Shown piece by piece: positions 34,138-42,590 of a stretch of DNA of 46,503 nucleotides (its first letter is position 1; each line of letters opens with the position of its first letter). Source of the stretch: Flavobacteriales bacterium (GTDB taxonomy: Bacteria > Bacteroidota > Bacteroidia > Flavobacteriales_D > Crocinitomicaceae). The position numbers and the translations under genes are program-made. The notes beneath the pieces were generated by a model. That model was not told the origin of the DNA. It saw nothing but the letters and a program-made list of their open reading frames with translations, and did not search any database. The stretch covers positions 1-46,503 of the forward strand of contig CANLAQ010000018.1 of assembly GCA_947488235.1 (NCBI GenBank), written 5' to 3'.

Positions 34138-36048
34138 TTAATGTCCTTTGCGAATCTCTTTTAAGGTGGAGAAGAAAACTACTCCATAACCAATTGTGAG
34201 CATCAAATGAAAAGGCACCATTCCTAAGTCTCCATAGAGGGTACGGTTAATTGCAGTAAATCCAAATACGAGCATTAAGATTCCTTCAGCAATGTTAATT
34301 ATAGACAAACTTTTCTTGTCATATTTATTTCCTTGAAATTCATTTTTAATAGCCACATTGAATTTAGGAGTTCTCACAAATGAACTTTTTATTCCTAAAT
34401 AGCCTTCAATTACAGCAACAGCATTACTTAATGAAAGCGCCATTGAAACCGTTAAAAATTGTACGAATCTTCCAATAAAACGAAATAAATCATTGAACGC
34501 TTTTCCTTTTTTATCTTTATAAGAATGCCAATAATAGAAGGCCAAGAAGATGGTACTTGAAATGAAGAAAGATCCAAATTGAATAACAAAATTTAAATCT
34601 GAAAAACTATCTTTTATTTGAAGTACAAACAAACTTAAGATCGATAAAGCAAATATAAATACAAAAACAGAGGAGTTAAATAGATGCGCTAAGCCGTGTA
34701 ATCTATCCGTAAATCGTAATCCTGGATAAGTAGCTAATCGTTTACCCATTTTAATGAAACACTCTGCACCACCTTTCATCCATCTATGCTGTTGACTTTT
34801 CAATGCAGACATGGTAATCGGTAATTCTGCTGGAGAGACAACATCCTCCAAGTATTTAAATCTCCATCCTCGCATTTGAGCACGGTAACTCAAATCTAGG
34901 TCTTCTGTAATGGTATCATGCTCCCAACCACCTGCATCTGCGATACAAGCTTTGCGCCAGATCCCTGCGGTTCCATTAAAATTAATAAAATGACCTGTAG
35001 CATTTCTTCCACCTTGCTCTATAGCAAAGTGACCATTCAAACCGAAAGCTTGTAACTCTGTTAAGACAGAATAATTTTTATTCAAATGTCCCCAACGCGT
35101 TTGAACCACACCGATATTTTCATTTTCAAAATAGGGAACAGTTTTCTTTAAGAAATCTTTTTCTGGCGTAAAATCCGCATCAAAGATGGCGATAAAATCC
35201 CCTTCTACTTGATCCATTGCCGCATCTAATGCTCCAGCTTTATAACCTGTTCTGTCTGTTCTGTGAACATGTTGAATATTGATTCCTTTAGCTGCAATTT
35301 CAGCTACTTTCTTAGCAATAATGTCTTTTGTTTCATCTGTAGAATCATCTAAAACTTGGATTTGAAATTTATCTCTAGGATAATCAATTTCAGCTGTATA
35401 ATCAATGATGCGTTCTGCCACATACATTTCATTGTACATAGGCAATTGGATGGTAACTTTTGGAGCAGTAGCTGGGTTAAAGGTAATTACCTCGAGCAAC
35501 AAGCGCTTCTTTCTATTTCTAACATAAGCAATAGCCAAAGAAATTTGAACTACTGAATAATAGAATATTAATAAGAGACAAAAACCATACAGACCTAAGA
35601 TTACTTTCGCAGTAATGTGCGACCAATAATGCTCTTTAATGAGCTTTTTTCCGTTTACATATACTGTTTTGTCTCCCCAATTAAACAACCAGGTAACCTT
35701 AAGATTTACATAAAAAGGAGTTGAAAAATGAAATTTTTCTAAGTGATTACTATCAGTAACAAATTGAAATTTTTCTGGTCGATAACTTTTATCGATAATA
35801 CTAATTTCACAAGCTCCTAAAGGAATATTATTAAATATGAAATATCCATCAGCATCCGTTTTAACAATCCATGTTTTATTAGATTTTTTGGATCGTAAAC
35901 TGATTTCAACCTCATCTGCATCTCCTCTTGTTTTATAGTCAACTAGTTGACCTTTAATTTCTTTTGAGACTGCATTTGTTTTTGTACTTGCAGCAAATAA
36001 TTGATTAAGTCCAAAGAAAAGAAAATAAATTAAAATGAATTTTTTCAT
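34138..36048 (-). CDS. Family 2 glycosyltransferase with N-terminal exported domain
   Basis: A 636-residue membrane enzyme. Residues 1-20 look like a signal peptide, and residues 30-110 form a carboxypeptidase-regulatory-like beta-sandwich (IKGQLVDYKTRGDADEVEI). A transmembrane helix at about 146-172 then brings the chain into the cytoplasm, where the GT-A domain has the hallmarks of cellulose-synthase-like processive enzymes: DD at 234-235, DAD at 290-292, TED at 381-383 and QQHRW at 419-423. Four or five helices follow. Processive enzymes of this group make and extrude beta-linked polysaccharide. Usual members begin directly with the membrane helix, so the N-terminal domain is an unusual addition. 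A -7 box lies 43 bp upstream. Confidence 0.88.
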   Translation of the reverse strand: MKKFILIYFLFFGLNQLFAASTKTNAVSKEIKGQLVDYKTRGDADEVEISLRSKKSNKTWIVKTDADGYFIFNNIPLGACEISIIDKSYRPEKFQFVTDSNHLEKFHFSTPFYVNLKVTWLFNWGDKTVYVNGKKLIKEHYWSHITAKVILGLYGFCLLLIFYYSVVQISLAIAYVRNRKKRLLLEVITFNPATAPKVTIQLPMYNEMYVAERIIDYTAEIDYPRDKFQIQVLDDSTDETKDIIAKKVAEIAAKGINIQHVHRTDRTGYKAGALDAAMDQVEGDFIAIFDADFTPEKDFLKKTVPYFENENIGVVQTRWGHLNKNYSVLTELQAFGLNGHFAIEQGGRNATGHFINFNGTAGIWRKACIADAGGWEHDTITEDLDLSYRAQMRGWRFKYLEDVVSPAELPITMSALKSQQHRWMKGGAECFIKMGKRLATYPGLRFTDRLHGLAHLFNSSVFVFIFALSILSLFVLQIKDSFSDLNFVIQFGSFFISSTIFLAFYYWHSYKDKKGKAFNDLFRFIGRFVQFLTVSMALSLSNAVAVIEGYLGIKSSFVRTPKFNVAIKNEFQGNKYDKKSLSIINIAEGILMLVFGFTAINRTLYGDLGMVPFHLMLTIGYGVVFFSTLKEIRKGH

Positions 36049-36091
36049 AAAATATTACGGTTGAAACACAATTAAAGCCTAAAAAAACGAA

Positions 36092-36099
36092 CAAATATA
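36092..36099 (-). promoter_or_regulatory. Candidate -7 box of the glycosyltransferase (TATATTTG)
   Basis: Minus-strand exact TAnnTTTG match, about 43 bp before the ATG at 36048. Confidence 0.35.
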
Positions 36100-36133
36100 C
36101 AGCATTTAAATCTAACATTCATGGGTCAACTAA

Positions 36134-38257
36134 TTATCGCACAATTGACATCTCATCAACTAAATGTTTAGCGCCTGAATAAATATCCATAACCCACATA
36201 ACATATCGAATATCTACCACAATATTTCTGCAGCGCGCCGGGTCAAACATATAATCACTCATAGTGCTTTCCCACGATCGATCAAAATTTAATCCCATCA
36301 AATTTCCATTAGCATCTATCACTGGTGAACCTGAATTACCTCCAGTGGTATGATTAGAGCCTGTGAAGCAAACCCAAAGTTCACCCTCTTGGGCATAGGG
36401 ACCATAATTTTTTTGTGCCTGTAAATCTATCATTCTCGGCAACAATTCAAAATCAGGATTTCCAGTATTATACTTAGCGATAATGCCATCCAAAGTAGTA
36501 TGCTCCGTATACATCATTCCATCTGTAGGGGCAGAACCTTCGAGCTTTCCATAACTAATTCTTAAGGTACTATTAGCATCTGGCCAACTTTTTAACTCAG
36601 GGAACATTAATTTATTCCCTTCAACATAAACCTGTAACAAGGAAGTCATTTTAGAACTAAAAGAAGTATAACCCGGCACAACCTCATTTCTAAAACTATT
36701 TAAATATTTTGAATAATGTGAAAATCCAGGATCTTGATTGAGTTTTTTGATGCTTTTAGCATTAAAATTATTTAGAAATTCTAAAAATCTCTTTTCATTG
36801 GTGAAAACTGAATGATCATAAATCGAGCAGCTTAGTTTATCGACGATTGGACTTGTAATTGATAGTTCCTTTTCTTCCAGTTTTAAGAAATACTCTAATG
36901 TCAAAAGACTAAAAATTTCCCTGTCTATTTCAGCATTATAATTCTTAAAAAACCCTTGACCACTCGCTTTTACTTTTTCAATAACACTTGAAAGTGATCC
37001 ATCGGCAAGGTATTTATTATAATTGGTGAGTAAATCATTCATGGATCTAGCAAGCTTAAAATACTCTGGTCCGACAGAGAGGTATTCCACTCCCATAGCA
37101 TACTTGAATTCGAAGGGACTTTCATTTTTTACGAGCGTATTCATTTGTTGCACTACACTACCATATTTCAAAAGCCACTCTGGATTTGATTGAGCACGCT
37201 TTATATATTCAGTTTCATGTTGGATTTTAACCTCCACTCCATCAAGATTTTTCAAACCCTCAATCTGTCCAATCCATTTTTTCCAAGCATTGGCAATACT
37301 TGCTTGCTTTGCAGCATATTGAATTCGAATTAAATCTGACCCTCGCATTCCTTTATCAATAACCCCTAAAGACAAATCTCTCATGTGGATGCGTGCAGGT
37401 CTTTCTTTTTCTATAATAAATTTTAAATAAGACGATACCACATGTTGTTCGGTAGTACCCGGAAATCCATACACCATAGTAAAATCACCTACATGTCTAT
37501 CCTTCATAGAAATCGGTAAAAAATGTAAAGGGGAATACGGAACATTATTAGCGCTATAAGGCGCAGGTTTATTATCTGAACCTACATAAATTCGGAATAC
37601 TGAGAAATCCCCTGTATGTCTAGGCCACACCCAATTATCTGTATCACCTCCAAATTTTCCAATAGAATTGGGTGGAGTCCCAACAAATCTAACATCTAAA
37701 AAATCTTCTTTAACCATTAAATAATATGCATTCCCATAATCAAAGGCCTTAACCTCTGCTAAATAATGTGTTCCTGCAACTGCTGTCGCTATCATTTTTT
37801 TAATATTCGCCTCAATAGTAGCTTTATCACCTTTAGAGCTGGCTCCATTTAGAATAACCGCTGTTACATCTTCAATTCTAACAATCCTTGAGGCCGTCAA
37901 TCCAGGATTTATTAATTCCTCTTGTGGTGTTTTGGCCCAATATCCATTTTTTAAATAATCATGTTCGAGGGATGAATGAGATTGAATTTGAGAATAACCA
38001 CAGTGATGATTGGTCAGTAACAAACCTTTACTAGACACCAACTCTGCCGTACATCCTCCTCCAAATTGAAGAATAGCATCTTTTAAACTTGAATGGTTGA
38101 CGCTATAAATCTCATCCGCTGATAATTTCATGCCTTTTGCTTTCATGTCAGATTCAAAGGCTGCGATTAGAGACGGAATAAGCATTCCTTCATCTGCAAG
38201 GCAGGTAGAAAGAAAACCTTGAATTAAAAATATGTAGAGTAAAAATTGCTGCTTCAT
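36134..38257 (-). CDS. S46 dipeptidyl peptidase, DPP11-like
   Basis: A 707-residue exported serine peptidase (signal peptide about 1-21) of family S46, which removes dipeptides from peptide N-termini in the periplasm. The catalytic triad is visible: H84/H85 in LLLTNHHCGYS, D217 in TGDFSVFR and S642 in GGNSGSPV. The residue 18 positions after the serine is Arg660 (in NFDRSWES), which corresponds to position 673 of Porphyromonas enzymes; Arg there is known to go with Asp/Glu preference (DPP11) and Gly with hydrophobic preference (DPP7). So Asp/Glu specificity is predicted by family knowledge. The length is normal. It stands alone; its start is divergent from ribF. Confidence 0.92.
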   Translation of the reverse strand: MKQQFLLYIFLIQGFLSTCLADEGMLIPSLIAAFESDMKAKGMKLSADEIYSVNHSSLKDAILQFGGGCTAELVSSKGLLLTNHHCGYSQIQSHSSLEHDYLKNGYWAKTPQEELINPGLTASRIVRIEDVTAVILNGASSKGDKATIEANIKKMIATAVAGTHYLAEVKAFDYGNAYYLMVKEDFLDVRFVGTPPNSIGKFGGDTDNWVWPRHTGDFSVFRIYVGSDNKPAPYSANNVPYSPLHFLPISMKDRHVGDFTMVYGFPGTTEQHVVSSYLKFIIEKERPARIHMRDLSLGVIDKGMRGSDLIRIQYAAKQASIANAWKKWIGQIEGLKNLDGVEVKIQHETEYIKRAQSNPEWLLKYGSVVQQMNTLVKNESPFEFKYAMGVEYLSVGPEYFKLARSMNDLLTNYNKYLADGSLSSVIEKVKASGQGFFKNYNAEIDREIFSLLTLEYFLKLEEKELSITSPIVDKLSCSIYDHSVFTNEKRFLEFLNNFNAKSIKKLNQDPGFSHYSKYLNSFRNEVVPGYTSFSSKMTSLLQVYVEGNKLMFPELKSWPDANSTLRISYGKLEGSAPTDGMMYTEHTTLDGIIAKYNTGNPDFELLPRMIDLQAQKNYGPYAQEGELWVCFTGSNHTTGGNSGSPVIDANGNLMGLNFDRSWESTMSDYMFDPARCRNIVVDIRYVMWVMDIYSGAKHLVDEMSIVR

Positions 38258-38344
38258 TCGAATATTCTATTAAGTTGTTTAGCGAAGATAAAAGTATCTT
38301 TCAAATACGCTACTATCAAACAATAAGTATCTCAATCAAATGTT

Positions 38345-38352
38345 TAATTTTG
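38345..38352 (+). promoter_or_regulatory. Candidate -7 box of ribF (TAATTTTG)
   Basis: An exact TAnnTTTG match 20 bp before the GTG start of ribF. I see no FMN riboswitch in the 115 bp between the divergent genes. Confidence 0.4.
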
Positions 38353-38372
38353 CACCTAACTAAATCGAAGAA

Positions 38373-39308
38373 GTGAAAATTTATAAGGGTCTTGAAACGG
38401 AATTTAATTGCAAAAACCCTGTTGTAACGATTGGAACCTTCGATGGTTTGCATATTGGACATCAAAAAATTATTGAGAAATTAACAGAAGAAGCTCAAAA
38501 AATAAATGGGGAAAGCGTCCTGTTAACTTTTTACCCACATCCGAGAAGTGTTATTGATTCAGACAACCCTATTTCTTTATTGCAAGCGCATGAGGATAAA
38601 TTGGTGGAATTAGAAGCATTAGGCTTACAGCATTTAATTGTACTACCCTTTACTAGTGAATTGTCTACCATGACTGCCTATGAATTTATAAAAGACATTC
38701 TTGTAGCTCATATTAAATTGAAAAAAATAGTAATCGGATATGATCATCACTTTGGCAATAATCGAGAGGGGAACCTAGATTTTTTGAATCAACATGCACA
38801 AAGTATGGATTTTGAGGTTATCGAAATCCCGGCCAAAGAAATTGATGAAATAAAAATAAGTTCTACGAAAATACGAGAAGCGATTCGAAACGGTGAAATA
38901 GAAAAAGCAACTAAATTTCTTGGAAAACCATATGAAATAACTGGCATTGTGATACAAGGGAAGCAATTAGGAAGAACAATTGACTATCCAACCGCGAATA
39001 TTATTCCTATTGAAGCGCTACAACTACTCCCTAAAATTGGAGTTTATGCAGTGAAAATTAAAGCACTTCACCTGAGCTATAATGGATTGCTTAACATTGG
39101 ATTGCGACCAACGGTCGAAGAAAATGGGCAAATGAAATTAGAAGTTCATATATTTGATTTTTCGGAGGATTTATATGGAGAAAAAATTCAAGTTCATTTA
39201 TATGAAAGAATTCGAAATGAACAAAAATTTGCTTCCATCGAGGCACTTAAAGCACAAATAGAGGAAGATGAAATTATTGCTCGTAGTTATTTTATGCATT
39301 TGGACTAA
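38373..39308 (+). CDS. ribF: Bifunctional riboflavin kinase/FAD synthetase
   Basis: RibF makes FMN from riboflavin and then FAD. The 311-residue protein has the FAD synthetase domain first (VVTIGTFDGLHIGHQKII, with the nucleotidyltransferase HxGH-type motif, and VIGYDHHFGNNREG) and the riboflavin kinase domain second (GKQLGRTIDYPTANI, then LLNIGLRPTV). It starts with GTG at 38373. Its last 41 bp overlap the start of the leucine-rich-repeat gene in another frame. Confidence 0.96.
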   Translation: MKIYKGLETEFNCKNPVVTIGTFDGLHIGHQKIIEKLTEEAQKINGESVLLTFYPHPRSVIDSDNPISLLQAHEDKLVELEALGLQHLIVLPFTSELSTMTAYEFIKDILVAHIKLKKIVIGYDHHFGNNREGNLDFLNQHAQSMDFEVIEIPAKEIDEIKISSTKIREAIRNGEIEKATKFLGKPYEITGIVIQGKQLGRTIDYPTANIIPIEALQLLPKIGVYAVKIKALHLSYNGLLNIGLRPTVEENGQMKLEVHIFDFSEDLYGEKIQVHLYERIRNEQKFASIEALKAQIEEDEIIARSYFMHLD

Positions 39309-39846
39309 TTTATCTTTTGGACAGGCCGACAAAACCTTTCCAATTTATTCCTTGGAAGAAGCATTAAAAATCAGAAAAGACAGTGTCTTTGGTCTTGACT
39401 TAAGTAGGCAAAGACTTTCTTCCCTTCCGCCTCAACTATACGAGTTCAAGGAATTGCGTTATTTAAATCTTTCAAAAAATAAATTCAATCGCTTAAATGA
39501 TTCTTTATCAATGCTTTCTCATCTAGAAATTATTGATTTTTCAGTAAATAAATTTGAAGCGTTTCCGGCGGTTATTTTTCAACTAATTCATTTGAAAGAA
39601 ATATTAATCTCTAGAAATCAAATTGAAAAAATTCCAGAAGAAATTAAATATTGCGAAGCATTGAAGATTTTAGATCTTAATGACAATCCTGTTGGTGATA
39701 TTGGCGCTGGACTTTTAACTTTAAAAAATCTAAAATTATTAGATCTTCAAGGAGTTATGTACGGTCCCACCTTACACAAGCAAATTATGGAAAGTCTTCC
39801 CAATACAAAAGTAAGGCTGGATCCACCTTGTACCTGTATGGAATAG
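39268..39846 (+). CDS. Exported leucine-rich-repeat protein
   Basis: A 192-residue exported protein. Residues 1-19 are a strong signal peptide (KLLLVVILCIWTNLSFG, ending Q), encoded mostly within the 3' end of ribF in a different frame. From about residue 40 it contains four to five leucine-rich repeats of about 23 residues (LRYLNLSKNKFNRL, LEIIDFSVNKFEAF, LKEILISRNQIEKI, LKILDLNDNPVGDI, LKLLDLQG), so it should form a short solenoid suited to protein binding. A CTC pair ends the protein near the C-terminus. The ATG at 39268 is the only one that gives the signal peptide. Probably translated together with ribF; partner unknown. Confidence 0.82.
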   Translation: MKLLLVVILCIWTNLSFGQADKTFPIYSLEEALKIRKDSVFGLDLSRQRLSSLPPQLYEFKELRYLNLSKNKFNRLNDSLSMLSHLEIIDFSVNKFEAFPAVIFQLIHLKEILISRNQIEKIPEEIKYCEALKILDLNDNPVGDIGAGLLTLKNLKLLDLQGVMYGPTLHKQIMESLPNTKVRLDPPCTCME

Positions 39847-39908
39847 TTTTCAACATTTAAAGGCTGAAACATCCTGTTTAAAGCAAAGGAAAGAGACACA
39901 GCTTTTGT

Positions 39909-39916
39909 TACTTTTG
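39909..39916 (+). promoter_or_regulatory. Candidate -7 box of the second T9SS cassette (TACTTTTG)
   Basis: An exact TAnnTTTG match ending 4 bp before the GTG start at 39921, so a leaderless transcript is possible. Confidence 0.45.
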
Positions 39917-39920
39917 ATTT

Positions 39921-42590
39921 GTGTTAAAGTCAATTTACTTCCTTTTGTTTTCTGTGGCAGTCTTAACTGTTTCTGAAAGTGTCCATGGACAAAACCTACT
40001 CAATAATGGTAGTTTTGAATTTGGTGGACCAGGAAATGGATTTATCGTCGATGGTCAAGGATATCAGGAACTTAACCAACCTTATAGTGGGACTACTAAT
40101 CCGGGAGATTATGCAATTCACAATAATGCATTTGATTTAAATACAAGTTTTTTTTATTCTATACATGATCACACCAGTGGCAACGGAAATATGTTGCTAG
40201 TCGACGCTACGAATATAGGTGGAAATCAAGCGTTTTGGAAAGCAGGAAACAATGGTGGCGGAGTGTGTAACCTCGTAATTGGTCAAACCTACCAGCTGCG
40301 ATATTGGCTCCATTCCATTTCTTCAACCTCAACAAACGCAGCAACTTGTGCCAATATTCAAGCTATTTTTAATAATATTCAAAGTTCCAATCCAATTAGC
40401 GCAAGCTTTATTGCACCACTTCCAGCCTTAGGTTGGGGAGAATATATACTTGAATTTATTCCCTCGAATAGCTGCGTAAACATCGCATTATATGATTCTA
40501 ATATTGGAATTACCGGCAATGATTTTGCAATAGATGACATTCAAATATTACCTCCGTCTTCACCTCTAGCGATTGATTATTCAATTGGAGATATGAATTG
40601 CAGCGATTCAAGCAGTGCCTTTATTGCATTGTATGCCGTTGGCGGTACAGCTCCTTTTAGTTTTCAAATAAGCAACGGAACATCAGTGTTCAATAATACA
40701 ACAGGAAATTTCAACAGTTTGGCAGCGGGAAGCTACAATGCGCAAATCATTGATGATTTAGGTAATACCGTTGCAAGCAATGGAATCATATTACAACAAG
40801 GAACCTATTTAGAAATTACTCCTAAAGACACCTCTATTTGTCCCAATAGTAACATAACACTAAGCGCAAGTGGCAGTCCAAACAATTATAATTGGTCTGC
40901 AATTCCAGTTGACCCGACATTACAATTTGCAAACAATGATACCGTAAGCATGGCGCCGGGACAAACAACCACCTATACGGTTTCAACAAATGATTTGAAT
41001 GTCAACCTCGTATACAACGGGACCTTTGAACTTGGAGATCAAGGATTTATGAGTAATTACACTTCGTTTTATCCAAACAATCCAAGTGGACAACAAGCGG
41101 CATATGGAATTACAAATAATGCTTCCTTTTGGTACAATGGATTTTCACCTTGTGTAGACCATACCTATGCCAATGGGATTGGAAAAATGATGGTAGTTGA
41201 TGGAGCAACGAGTGGGACCAATCCATTTTGGGAACAAAACATTCAAGTAGAACCGAATAAAAATTACAACTTTCACTATTTCGCTCAATCCTTGACTACT
41301 TCAAATCCAGGACATGTTCATGTAGCATTTAATGGAATTACCCAAGGAATTGATACTTTGAGTAGTACAACATGCGATTGGATTTCTTACAACTATTCCT
41401 GGTTTTCAGGTACTGATTCCATTCTAAAAATTCAACTGACCGACCTTAATTTTTCAAGTATCGGAAATGATTTTGCAATAGATGATCTTCATTTGAGTAC
41501 CTTATATTCATGCACCAACCAAACACAAGTCATCATTTCAACTGAAAATCTAGATTTAGGATTAAATTATCCTTTAAATATCTGTAAAAACAGTGCGGAA
41601 GTTGGTGTCCAATTAAATCCAATATATCCACTGAATGGAACTTTCAATGTTGTCCCAGCAGGATTAAATGTTAATCCAATAAACGGTACCATTAATCCAA
41701 ATAATGCAGGAATAGGAACCTATACTATTGTATATACTACTCAAGTGTGCAATCAAATCCAATATGATAGCAGTACGGTTACCATTAGGCCCTTGCCTAC
41801 GCTACTGCAAATGAGTGGAGGTGCTTATAACTGTAGCAATCAAAATTTTGAGCCTGTTTCTGTAAGTGCTAATGGAGGATTAAATTGGTCCGTATATTAT
41901 ACTTTAAATGGACAAAACCAATACTTGCTCAATCAAAATACCCTGCCTTTGAATCTTGGAAATACTCCAGGTAATTATATACTAGATTCGATTAGTGACG
42001 CTTATTGCACAGTAGCTGTTATTGGGACAATAAACTTAGACACCTTAGAAATACCCTTAATTCCACAATTTGCAGGAGACAGTATATTTTGTGAAGATGA
42101 TCTTGTTGGATTAATAACGATTACAAATCCTAATGCAAACGGCACAATCACTTGGTATAATGACGCAAGTTTAAGTACTCCATTTGGAACAGGGATTGAA
42201 TTTTATCCAGGAAATGAAGTCACAACTGTATATTATGCAACACAAACCGTCAATGGATGTGAAGGAAATGCGGCAAGTATTACCATTCAAATTTTACCTT
42301 GTGGCTTTGTTATTCCAAGTGCTTTTACTCCAGATAATGATGGTCAAAATGATGTTTGGGATATCATTGGAATAGATGCTAAATACCCTGAGAATGAAGT
42401 GCAAATTTTTAACCGATGGGGTGAGATGCTATATACTTCGACAAAGGGTGATTATAGTAATAGTAAATGGGATGGAACCTTTAACAATGTGTTACTTCCT
42501 GTAGGCTCTTATTATTATATCATTAATTTCTCAGATGATGGGAGTATTAAACCAATTAATGGAACTGTTTCCATAATAAAGAAAAAATGA
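39921..42590 (+). CDS. T9SS type B cargo protein with duplicated sugar-binding-like domain
   Basis: An 889-residue secreted protein (signal peptide about 1-24, ending VHGQ; GTG start). Two related modules of about 170-190 residues lie at 24-211 and 360-528. Each begins with L-x-N-G-(S/T)-F-E and ends in GNDFAIDD-(I/L); they look like galactose-binding-type beta-sandwiches. Between them are a SprB repeat (GGTAPFSFQIS) and a PKD-like domain. Further Ig-like domains fill 530-790. Residues 794-889 are the type B sorting domain: VIPSAFTPDNDGQNDVW, IFNRWGEMLYTS, WDGTFNNVLLPVGSYYYII. Probably a surface-displayed, glycan-binding adhesin. It heads a unit with PorP/SprF, OmpA and membrane protein genes and overlaps the next gene by 4 bp. 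Confidence 0.92.
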   Translation: MLKSIYFLLFSVAVLTVSESVHGQNLLNNGSFEFGGPGNGFIVDGQGYQELNQPYSGTTNPGDYAIHNNAFDLNTSFFYSIHDHTSGNGNMLLVDATNIGGNQAFWKAGNNGGGVCNLVIGQTYQLRYWLHSISSTSTNAATCANIQAIFNNIQSSNPISASFIAPLPALGWGEYILEFIPSNSCVNIALYDSNIGITGNDFAIDDIQILPPSSPLAIDYSIGDMNCSDSSSAFIALYAVGGTAPFSFQISNGTSVFNNTTGNFNSLAAGSYNAQIIDDLGNTVASNGIILQQGTYLEITPKDTSICPNSNITLSASGSPNNYNWSAIPVDPTLQFANNDTVSMAPGQTTTYTVSTNDLNVNLVYNGTFELGDQGFMSNYTSFYPNNPSGQQAAYGITNNASFWYNGFSPCVDHTYANGIGKMMVVDGATSGTNPFWEQNIQVEPNKNYNFHYFAQSLTTSNPGHVHVAFNGITQGIDTLSSTTCDWISYNYSWFSGTDSILKIQLTDLNFSSIGNDFAIDDLHLSTLYSCTNQTQVIISTENLDLGLNYPLNICKNSAEVGVQLNPIYPLNGTFNVVPAGLNVNPINGTINPNNAGIGTYTIVYTTQVCNQIQYDSSTVTIRPLPTLLQMSGGAYNCSNQNFEPVSVSANGGLNWSVYYTLNGQNQYLLNQNTLPLNLGNTPGNYILDSISDAYCTVAVIGTINLDTLEIPLIPQFAGDSIFCEDDLVGLITITNPNANGTITWYNDASLSTPFGTGIEFYPGNEVTTVYYATQTVNGCEGNAASITIQILPCGFVIPSAFTPDNDGQNDVWDIIGIDAKYPENEVQIFNRWGEMLYTSTKGDYSNSKWDGTFNNVLLPVGSYYYIINFSDDGSIKPINGTVSIIKKK

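Noticed and set aside
38258..38372. FMN riboswitch before ribF
   Set aside because: The gap is 115 bp shared by divergent genes, and none of the conserved FMN aptamer segments is visible.
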